64,000 nucleotides of DNA from Corythucha ciliata (Eukaryota > Arthropoda > Insecta > Hemiptera > Tingidae). The position numbers and the translations under genes are program-made. Positions 55,209 to 64,000 of the stretch are shown piece by piece. The first letter of the stretch is position 1. Every line of letters starts with the position of its first letter. The notes beneath the pieces were generated by a model. The model was given only the letters and a program-made list of their open reading frames with translations. It was not told the DNA's origin and searched no databases. The stretch is from assembly GCA_038030265.1 (NCBI GenBank), contig CM075937.1, forward strand, positions 46,294,198 through 46,358,197, in the 5' to 3' direction.

Positions 55209-55737
55209 TACACTCTAAATGAAAACTTGAAAGTTTTTGTCAACACGCAAAACAACGTGAGTTAATATTTTTCAAAAATCAAAATAAGAAAAGTTGCCGA
55301 TAAAGAAGACGTTCCAATCTCCAGTTCTACCAACAACGACGGAAGCTCGGCGTAGTGTGGACTTGAAGAACTACACACTCAACAGACAGATCTCAAGTCA
55401 CTCCAAGAAAAGTGTCGAAAGAAGAGGTTGGTCCAGCACCTTAATTTCAGTGTTTTTTCTCCCTCGGGTACAACATTTTTCGCCCGTGTCGACTTAGTTT
55501 TTTTTTTACAAAATGTGCGCGTATACAAATTAAGCGAAATTTCGGCAATTAGTGCTGTGAGTTAACTGCAATTGAGTCACGTGCGGGCTGATAGGAGCGA
55601 ATCAAAGGAGTTTATCGAGGGCCCGAGGGTAGAGCTTTAAAGTTTTAAAATCCTTTTACTACAAAACGAATTAAATAACGGAAAGTGAAGCTCCTGAAAT
55701 ACAGGAGGACGATGATGCTGCCCAGTTTGACAGCAGG
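55209..55737. promoter_or_regulatory. Putative bidirectional promoter between MMS19 and UBTD
   Basis: 529 bp separate the two divergent start codons. It must include both 5' UTRs and promoters unless an untranslated exon lies elsewhere. An E-box in the form TCACGTG occurs at 55,577-55,583. No TATA box is evident on either side. The assignment rests on the gene arrangement, not on recognised core elements. Confidence 0.6.
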
Positions 55738-57776
55738 ATGGGAGGATGTATCGGTATAAATCGTAACAGAAATAGATCGGATTCTAGCGGGGAAAGCAAC
55801 TCTACCAGGCCACCTTCAGGTATGGTGCTATTTATTTCAATTTTTTTTTATGGTTATTTTCACACAAGACCATTGTTTAGTGGCCGATTTTAGTGCATGC
55901 ATGCCAATTAATTGCATGTACCAAGTAAGCCTTCAAAGGAGGTCTTGGTACTTCACTCAGTTGGTTCCTCGTAAGTTATTCCATTTATTAATTCCAGCGG
56001 TAAATTACAATATTCCGACTCATTCTGAAGTATTTCAGAAAAATTATCTCGGTCGTGGATCTCAATGAACGTATTAATTAAAGTTATTTTTTTGATGTGG
56101 TGGGATTTTTCCTTTTTTTTCCAGCTGGATGGCCTTGGCCTACTGTTTAATGAATAGAGATAAACTTGGATGGAGTCAGTTAACGCGCCTATAAAATCCT
56201 TGTAAACAATGCGTGTGGCGAGAGGGGCGTAAGTCGCTGCAAGCAAAAATGTTTCCAATTTTGTGTATTTAATCAATTACGAAAGATTTACGACCTCAAT
56301 TGAAACAAATATCTTGACATCGTCGTCCTTATGAGGATCGGAATGAAAAAAATTGCCCCTGCAGCTGGTGGTTGCAAAGAGTGCTGGCTCCTTCCCCCCG
56401 CATTCACTTGAATCAAACAAAACAACGTATTGTTCAATATTTCGAGAAAAAATAACACTTTGTACGGTGGGGAACGAAAACATTTTACCACAAAAGCGCA
56501 TTGATATATGAATAGACCAAGCTTATCAAAGCTCGTCTTTTTGCTGCATAGTACCTATCGCCATTCGTAGACCACTACCTACGTCTAGGGGCCGAGGGGC
56601 GCACCCTATTTTTCGAGTTTCCCGCTGGTCAAATCACATTTTCTGTGGTTCAGCGCCTTTCGTTGCACCCAGTGTTCTCCCTTTTGAGGTTTGCTTTTTG
56701 CTCTAGGACAGTTATAGCTTCTACTCGCCTGTTATAGCCTGGTCAATCTAGATTGCAACCAAATCCAGGGGGTGGTATGTCTTTGCGGCCACCTTGTGTT
56801 TCCACTGGTCACCGGGGGGGGGGGGGTCAATTTTTTCTCCTTCACTAGTTTTGTCGGTCTTTTCTGAATCTGTCGCTTGCATCAAGCCATGGCAGGCCGT
56901 CTAGCTATTACTGCGCCAGGGAGGTTTTGTTACCACCGCAGCTAACTACCGTTCAAATTGTAGGCTTTTACTCACTGGTTCGCTTGGCTCTCACTTTTTT
57001 CTACTGTTTTTAGGAAGCACTAGAAAAAATCACCCTTTGTGCCATGACGCCATTCGATGGCGCTCAGACGTTCCTCTGACCGAAGGTCAACTACGTAGTA
57101 AACGCGATGAATTCTGGGAAACAGCTCCAGCTTTCGAGGGTCGCAAAGAGATTTGGGACGCACTCAGAGCCGCCGCGGTAGCGGCTGAATCCCTTGACTA
57201 TCAACTGGCTCAGGCCATTCTCGATGGAGCCAATATTTCAGTGCCTAACGGTATTCCTCCGTCCCCCTTCAACCAAAGTAATGGGTCTTGATTTATTAAT
57301 TTTTTCTATCCAGGATTCTTGACTGAGTGCTACGACGAGTTGGGCACGCGTTACCAAGTTCCAGTCTACTGCCTTTCCTATCCAATAAACATCGTTAAAG
57401 AAGACAGTGGACGAGATTCGCCCATTGACACAACCGGTATGTTCTCGCTCTATATAACTCTTGCCTCCGCCTTGCAATAAAACATTCCCTCCTCCCCCCC
57501 CCTTTCCCATCACAAACAGAGCCTGCCGAAGGAGGCACGGAAGTCATGTTGAAACTCCGCCTCTCTTCGACGTGTCAAGACGTCAAACTACCAATTTACA
57601 CGACTGACACGATCGGAACCGCAAAAAAGAAGCTTCAATCTCAGGAGGGGCTCGAACCTTCGAAACAGCGGTGGTTTTTCGGGGGTAAACTTTTGGGTGA
57701 TAAACTGCACGTTGAAGATGCGAAAATACTTCCCGGCTACGTTGTACAAGTGATTGTCAATAATGAGCAAACGTAA
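55738..57776 (+). CDS. UBTD: Ubiquitin domain-containing protein (UBTD1/UBTD2 homologue)
   Basis: Adaptor of the ubiquitin system; vertebrate UBTD1 stabilises p53 through MDM2 and binds UBE2D enzymes. Four exons: 55,738-55,819, 57,014-57,250, 57,314-57,436, 57,520-57,776; introns GT-AG, phases consistent; 232 residues (human 227 and 234). The N-terminus MGGCIG resembles MGNCVG of UBTD1, with Gly2 and Cys4 suited to lipidation. Residues about 40-140 form the UBTD helical domain ([57 protein letters not shown]). Residues about 156-230 are the ubiquitin-like domain ([40 protein letters not shown]). It lacks a terminal Gly-Gly, as expected for an adaptor. Whether it is orthologous to UBTD1 or predates the vertebrate split is not resolved. 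Confidence 0.95.
55953..56501 (-). other. Unidentified antisense open frame in UBTD intron 1
   Basis: One reading frame of about 181 codons with a single in-frame TAA at 56,277-56,279. The upstream part starts at an ATG ([14 protein letters not shown]) and the downstream part contains [20 protein letters not shown], which looks protein-like. I recognise no family. It could be a small nested gene with an unnoticed intron, a decayed gene, or chance. A splice from the GT at 56,280 to the AG before 56,235 does not restore the second frame. Confidence 0.3.
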
Positions 57777-59289
57777 TAGAAAAATAACACTGAATGAAAA
57801 GGAGAATGCAACCGAAACGAAAGATGTGTTCATTGTTCTGATTTTTCTGCTGATGAAACCTTTAAAAATGTGATAACGCGTTTTTAGAGAAAAATCATTG
57901 TTTTCGCCTCCACCCGCCACCCCTAGCTTTAATTTACAAACATATATATACAATTTATTTTTCAAAACTAATATTATTTATATACGTTGTGATATTTTTT
58001 TATTTGCCAACAACTTTCTTATTTTTGTTCGCAAAAAAATGCTCAGATTTCTTTTTTCACATGATGATTCGTGCAATTTTTATCAAAAGAATAGTTTATG
58101 CCTTGAAAGGGAGAGACGCATAGCGTGAGCGTGTCTACATATCTTTTTCGATGAATACAACTCGATATAGATTGTTCATTTCTTTTCTTTTTTTTTTCAA
58201 GAGGAAAACCTGGAGACTGAATAATGAACGTAATAATAATCGTCTTATTATGTTGTTTTCTTTACAAGAAGGTTAGCGTTTGATATTATTATTATTTAGG
58301 AGAAATTCCGTGAATTAATTTTAATTGTTATTTTTCATTAGCTTGTAAATAATAAAATATATATTACCCTCTCCATGCCAATGATTCCACTAACCGAGGG
58401 ACCCTTTATCCTTTAAAAGAGGATTTCACGCTTCATAGGGTATCTGTTACCCTCGAGAAAATGAAGAATTGTGGCGAACAATAATGGGTAATAGGGAGTA
58501 TCTCAACCTTGCGTGGTTCTTTGCCGAGGCCGATTGTTGGTGTAGAAATATAACTAATGACAATGACTGGTACTAGGGCGGGCAATGTGATTGAACTGGG
58601 ACACCCCTGAAACTGAATATTAGCTTTTTAAAGAGAGGAATTACGTGTAATTGCCACAGTTGGATAATTACGCCATCGCACTCCCTTCAGACCTTACCTT
58701 TCTTTCACTTTTGCCTCCCTGAAAACTATCTGCCACCTCGACACCAAAAATTGTTTGTTTTCTTGCTGAATAAGGCTAGCGCCCTACGAGAGAGAGGGGA
58801 AAAATCATTGAACCAGCAACACGATAAAATCATGCAGCTACGTACAACTTTCCTGTCATCCTCACTTGTGACCAGTGGCGGCGGAACCGGGGGGGGCAGG
58901 GTGGGCGGCCGATCTTCTATCCCGAATACTGCACCCAAAGTTCTTATTCGAGGACCAAGCGACCGTCACTCAGATCAAAAACCCTGGATCATTTGCGAGA
59001 AGATGAAAAATAGCAATGCCTAGAACATTCGCCCCCCCCCCATCATTCACTTTTCTGCAGACTTTTTGTTAGGTATATTATTGATTCTTCTTCTACACTT
59101 TACCCCTGCCATCTGGCAAAGGAGGGCGATCCACCTATCGGCCACCCTCCCCGGAGAGGGTTTTAGCCCAAATTCAAGCAATATGAAGCACAGGCGTAGC
59201 AAGGGGCATGCGGCGTGTGCGGTGCGCACCGGGCATCTCTACCCTGGGGGCATCAAACCCGCTGTTTTGTTATGCGATCACCGCTACCC
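57777..59289. other. UBTD 3' UTR and intergenic, no gene
   Basis: AT-rich to about 58,370. AATAAA occurs near 58,351 and may end the UBTD transcript. Near 58,873 a CAGTGGCGGCGGAAC motif resembles MITE/transposon heads elsewhere in the window. No gene recognised. Confidence 0.45.
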
Positions 59290-60912
59290 AGTGGCGGAAC
59301 AACACTTGTCCGGGGCCCGGGGCGGAAATCTCTAGGAGGCCCTTTAGTCTCTAATTAAACCGTAAATATACTTTTTTGCAGCTTTGAAGTATTTATTTTC
59401 CTCAATTTTAGCCACGAAATTGCCTCTAAAGTGCGTTTTCTCAATTTTTTCCGCGAATTAGCTCATTTTCTCATTTTTAGCTGCGAATCGGCACTTTTTA
59501 CAAGCTCTTACCGTGAAGTTGCCTTATGAATCCGCAAATAATTTCCCAATTTTATCCGCAAATTAGCAATTTTTCTAAATTTAAGCCGTAAATTCGCGCT
59601 TTTCTCCATTACAAAAAAAAACCATTCGTGTTTTTCTCTATTTATTACCCTCGAATTAGCGCTTTTTCACAGTTTCAGCCGCTTGAATTAGCGCTTTTTC
59701 TCAATTTTATTCCCAAAGTTCCCCAAGAATGTGCAAGTTGGGGTATTCTCAATTTCAGCTGTGAATTAGCCTTTTTACCCCAATTTAGCAGTGAATGGGC
59801 ACATTTTTTAATTATAATTATAGCAATTTTTCTCGATTTTATCTGCAAAATTGAAATGTTTTGTACCTTAGTTGTGAATTAAAGTTTTCCTACACTTTTA
59901 GACGCAAATTCGCGTTTTTCTCTATTTCACGCCGTGAATCGCAGCGCTTTTTCTCAATTTCAGTCCCAGCCCCGAGAATCCGTGAGTTTGCGTTTTCTGT
60001 GAATTCGCGCTTTTTCCCAGTGTTTAAAGCTGCCAAATTGTAACACTTTATCGTAATAGCGTGTTTCTCTATTTTTAGGCTCGAATTCGCGTTGTTCTCT
60101 TTTTTATCCTTGAATTAGCGTTTTTCTCATCTTTAGCGCGTGAATTAGCGCTTTTCAACTTCAGCCTTAAAGTTGCCCCTAAGAATTGGCGAATTGGCGT
60201 TTTCTCTCATTTTCAGCTGTGAATTAGCGTTTTGTTTCTCAATTTTAGCAGTAAATTAGCACATTTTCTTAATTTTAGCTACGATTTTTAGCGTTTTTTC
60301 TCGATTTTATCCGTAAAATCGTAATTTTTCATACCTTAGCTGAGTTTTCCTCCACTTTTATCTAGACGCGAATTCGCGTTTTTGACTATTTCACCCGTGA
60401 ATTAGCGCTTTTTCTAAATTTTAGTCCCAATGTTGCCCCGAAAATCCTTGAGTTGGCGTTTCTCCCTTTTAGCTGTGAATTTGCGCTTGTTCTAAATTTT
60501 GAAAGTTACTAAATTGTAGCACTTTATCACAATTTTAGCTGTAAATTAGCGTGTTTTTTTTTTCAAGACGACGCGAATTTGCGTTTTTCTCTTTTTCATC
60601 CTTGAATTAGCGCTTTTCTCAGTTTTAGCTGCGTAAATTAGCGCTTTTTCCTAATTTCGCCCCAACAATTCGTGATTTTGCGTTATCTCAATGTCAGCTG
60701 TGAACTAGCTAGCGCTTTTTCTTAATATTAACAGCCATAAATTTCAGCAATTTTTCTCAATTTCAGCCGCGAATCAGCGTTTTACTCACTTTTACAAGCG
60801 AGTTTAGCCATTCGTTTTCATCTTATCTACTTGAAAATCCCGATTTTTCATCTTCAAGCTATTCAGGGGCCCCCATCCGAACCCCGGATCCGGATTTCTA
60901 GTTATGCCCCTA
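59290..60912. repeat. Element filled with a degenerate CTCAATTTTAGC minisatellite
   Basis: Starts CAGTGGCGGAAC then CCGGGGCCCGGGGCGGAAAT, nearly as at 4,099. From 59,395 to 60,850 there are about 40 diverged copies of the theme 'GCGCTTTTTCTCAATTTTAG' plus 'CCGTGAATTA'. It ends in a different GC-rich block, CCCCGGATCCGGATTTCTAG then TTATGCCCCT. The two GC-rich ends suggest that the array is the interior of a non-autonomous transposon. No protein is encoded; the short open frames inside are repeat artefacts. Confidence 0.65.
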
Positions 60913-61870
60913 CCTGCATTCCCACACTTTGCTGTTTTATTTGAGTACGAATGATTATCGTTTATTATTTAAAACGAATACTTGCCATATTCTTGTGGCA
61001 AAAAAACAACTAAGAAATCAATAATAGTATATGTATACGCAGGAGCTAAAGTCGTGGCTCTAAAACGCCGTAAAATTTGCCGCGGTACATTACATTACAA
61101 GCCCGGCGGGCGAGGCGAGGTAAATCCCCTTCCTACGAGTGATGTACGACTTTTTTCACGCGACAGCAAGGAAATGATAAAACTGACTTTGACAAATTGA
61201 CTACTATGACTTCTCGTGTCTTTAGTTTAAGAAGACCTTAAACGAGGTTATAACCCGAGTTCATTTACTCTCCGTACTAGGACGGAAAATATTTTCTGGA
61301 CTAGTACAGAAAATTTCTCGAATGTCACTGTGCGGTAATAGTCAATTTCCCAGACAATTTTGGGCACAGAAAATGACTACTTTCGGAGCATGTCGCTTGA
61401 AAAATACTTTAGTTTCTAGGCATGAAAAGAGACACTTTTGGGACTCATTTGCGGCCGTAAAATTCGGTTTTAGTATCATGTAGGATAAAAATAAAATATT
61501 ATTAGTCAAAAACCTATCAAGAATCAGGCCGTTGTATACCACATTCAAATCATTCCCTAAATGCTGAAAATTCAAGACTATTGGGCACCTCCATACAATA
61601 CCTTGCTTCCTCTATTTACTTAAAATTGAGAACTACACTACACTTCACCTTCTATTGATGAAAACTAAGGAAGTGATGGTAGTGTAGTGTAAGGTGGGGA
61701 AGGGAAGGGGGGAAGCGCCTTAATTTTCGCCCCCCCCTGAACCAAAATACTTCCGCCGCCACTGCTTGTGACTTGTCCGTATTTTCGCTCCAGAAGCATA
61801 AACAAAAGCCGAGTCGCTACGCACCTGTGTGTCACTACCCTACAGCTCAAAATGGACCCCCTAGAAAAGC
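60913..61870. other. Intergenic, no gene seen
   Basis: Includes an inverted CAGTGGCGGCGGAAG-type motif near 61,753-61,767 next to a C-run. No coding sequence recognised. Confidence 0.45.
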
Positions 61871-62870
61871 CTTAACAGATTATGCCTGTCCTGTGAATAG
61901 AAAAGTCGACCATTCGCGCACCAAGAATGGCTAAACTGATCATTCTCACCTTAAAAAAACAAAACAAAATGGCAAAACTGACGAATGCCGCCTTGAAAGA
62001 AGCCAAACTGATTATTTGTGCGCTAAAAATAACTAAACTGGCGATTCCCGCTCTAAAAATGTCCAAGCTGACTTAAAAAGAGTCCTAAAAATGGATCAAC
62101 TGACAATCTGTGCACTGAAAATGCCTGAACCTACTCCATTCCTGGCAATGAAATTCCTCCAATTCCTGCTCCAAAAATGGCCAAATTAGCCACCCGTGCG
62201 CCAAAATTGGCCAAACTGACGGTTCTCGCGCCTTGACTTGACGTACTATTCACGCCTTATAAATGGCAAAACTGACAATGCGCCCTAGAAGTGGCCAGAT
62301 TGCACTGGCATCTCAAAACCGAACTGACAATTTGAGCCTTAAAAATTCCCTAACAGGTTATTCACGCCCTAAAATTGACAAAAAATGACTTTATATGTGT
62401 GGTCTATTCATAAATAGTTAAACTAAAGATTAGCGCCTTGAAAAGGCCTAAACAGATTATTCCTGTCCTGACAATGCCAAAAACTACCATTCGCGCGTCA
62501 AAAATAGTCAAACTGAGGCTTCACGCCTTGAAAATGAGTAAATTTCCATTCGTGCCTAAAAAAGAAGCAAAACTGGCGATTTCCTCTTTAAAATGGCCAA
62601 AAAGTCTCTAGGCGGCCTGGAGATGCCTTAATAGATTATTCCCGTCCTGAAAGCTGCAAAATAGGTCATGTACGTACGCGCCAAGAATGATCAAAATAAC
62701 CATTTGTGCCTAATTGGCTAGAAGGGACATTGAACCCTACTAAACATAGCAAAACAGACAACTAGCGCCCTGAAAATGGCAAAATCGACCAGTCATGCAC
62801 CAAAAATGCCCTAACTGACTATTATCACCTTGGTTTGACGTCTTATAAATCTCAAACCTCGTGACTATAA
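61871..62870. repeat. Degenerate ~35-bp minisatellite (AAAATGGCCAAACTGAC theme)
   Basis: About 25 diverged copies of 'AAAAATGGCCAAACTGAC' followed by a variable 'ATTCGCGCCTT' part. The open frame on the minus strand at 61,872-62,066 is a repeat artefact. Confidence 0.7.
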
Positions 62871-63313
62871 ACTGGCTATCCAAATGCCTGCACCTGCAGC
62901 AGTTTTCTTTGCTCCAACCATTACACTTAGGGTCCCTGCAATCACTTCTTTCACAGGAATATTGTCCTGCAGGCAATAATGCGTAGTTCTCCCGATTTGA
63001 AAAGTGGCCCCAGAAATGTTGATAATTTTGTTTTATTGAAAAAAGTTCCACCTGTTAATTTTTTAAACATTTGTCATCCCATGACGTCATGGCACAAACA
63101 ATAATAATTGGTTGAAAATTAAGAGCATACCTCTTTAGTCTATTTACCTTGGGCTTTATTCACGTGATTACGCATTATAAAATACTGGGAAATGAATGTT
63201 ACGTTTGACGCTAACGGGCAGTGGTGGACCCATCATTTTATCAATGGGGGGGGGGGGGGTCGAAGCAAAAAATTTCACCTCCCCGGATGGGGGGGGGAGG
63301 GATTGCACACCGC
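62871..63313. other. Intergenic, no gene seen
   Basis: Contains a G14 run at 63,246-63,259 and a second G-run near 63,289. No gene. Confidence 0.45.
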
Positions 63314-63460
63314 CAGTAGGGTGACCAGACGTCCTACTTTCCCCGGACGTGTCCTACTTTCTTGAGCGTCCGGGGACGTCCGGGTTCATTTTTCAGTTGT
63401 CCGGGGAGAGGTCAAAATTGTCCTCTTTTTTGTCCTACTTTTTCGGTCTCTACTTGATGT
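63314..63460. repeat. hAT-like transposon end (TAGGGTGACCAGA)
   Basis: TAGGGTGACCAGACGTCC opens a GC-rich segment with repeated GTCCTACTTT and GTCCGGGG. The TAGGGTGACC terminus is common among hAT-type non-autonomous elements. An inverse TAGGGTGACCAGA is also found near 17,972. The other end was not recognised here. Confidence 0.45.
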
Positions 63461-63789
63461 AACGTCTGGTATTTCTAGCTCACAACATCGCTTTCAAGTT
63501 TTCATCTTCAAACAAAGCTGTGGCGCTTAGCCGCCACGTCCCCAGTCCCAATTTTGCCATCCCGGCCCTCATAAAAGCCCTATAAGATTTTATCAGATCA
63601 GGTCGAGCGCCAGGGACAGAGAGATCGCAGCGCAAAGTCCACTCAGAGAACAATACGGTGAATTCCCCACTGAATCTCTTCCACACACCGTCGTGCCTTC
63701 ATTTCACTCAAAACTCTGAATTTCATCCCACAACCCGTGAGAGCATTGGACCGACGAACCGGAAAATTAGATTCACAGTCGTATTTAAA
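63461..63789. other. Intergenic, no gene seen
   Basis: A 68-codon minus-strand frame at 63,480-63,686 has no recognisable domain. It could belong to an element continuing beyond the hAT-like end, but nothing supports this. Confidence 0.4.
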
Positions 63790-64000
63790 ACCAATCATGT
63801 GCGTTTGACACTTTCAAAAACAAAATTTCGTCATTTTGACTCTTCCAAACGTCAATTTTCGAGAATTTTTGCTCATTCAAAACTAAATTCGGTGGATTCG
63901 TCTCGTTCAAATCCCAATTTCGGGGTTTTGCTCACTCTAAAACCAAGTTTACGGACTTTCATTCTTCCAGAATTTAAAACCCATTTTGAGGGATTTCCTC
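63790..64000. repeat. Degenerate minisatellite (TTCAAA-CCAATTTCG theme), runs off the window
   Basis: Five or more diverged copies of the theme seen at 15,820-16,010, here as CATTCAAAACTAAATTCGG and similar. It continues past the right edge. Confidence 0.6.

Overview
This is a window from a eukaryotic, animal genome. Three host genes are recognisably metazoan (MOGS, MMS19 and a UBTD1/2 homologue) and a fourth is an SLC36-type amino acid transporter; all four have introns with standard splice signals. The transposon set (Penelope-like, Ty1/copia with a half-tRNA primer site, Ty3/gypsy with very short LTRs, mariner-like elements with TA targets, MITEs, a tRNA-derived SINE) suggests an invertebrate, most likely an arthropod. 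The species is not identifiable from the sequence alone.

Layout. Positions 1-25,000 hold no recognisable host gene. They are filled with short palindromic MITEs, degenerate minisatellites of about 35 bp, long G and T tracts, and one 6.5-kb nested palindromic element (16,011-22,538) that carries five copies of a 296-bp tandem unit and two mariner-like insertions. MOGS (plus, 4 coding exons) occupies 25,029-27,678. MMS19 (minus) converges on it, with stop codons 191 bp apart. Sixteen MMS19 exons lie in 27,870-32,884. I place its first coding exon at 55,208-55,139, across a 22.3-kb intron. The SLC36-like gene (plus, about 34,067-35,803) lies inside that intron on the opposite strand, followed by an almost intact-looking gypsy element (37,527-41,758) and a four-level transposon stack. 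The stack is a copia element (42,335-54,523) whose 5' LTR is split by a foldback-like element built of 144-bp repeats, and whose RNase H region is split by a Penelope-like element (PLE1), itself split by a second one (PLE2). Exact target-site duplications can be read at each level.

The UBTD gene starts at 55,738 on the plus strand, 529 bp from the MMS19 start and head-to-head with it. The same MMS19/UBTD1 divergent arrangement exists in humans, so the interval is probably an anciently conserved bidirectional promoter. Positions 57,777-64,000 hold no recognisable gene, only more minisatellite-bearing elements.

The host genes are housekeeping functions and do not form one pathway: N-glycan trimming in the ER (MOGS), delivery of iron-sulfur clusters to DNA-metabolism enzymes (MMS19), a ubiquitin-like adaptor (UBTD) and proton-coupled amino acid transport (SLC36). 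The most unusual features are structural: a 22-kb intron that contains a gene and a readable transposon succession, Penelope elements with inverted terminal repeats and possible hammerhead ribozyme cores, and two unrelated element families whose inverted arms have grown by tandem repetition.
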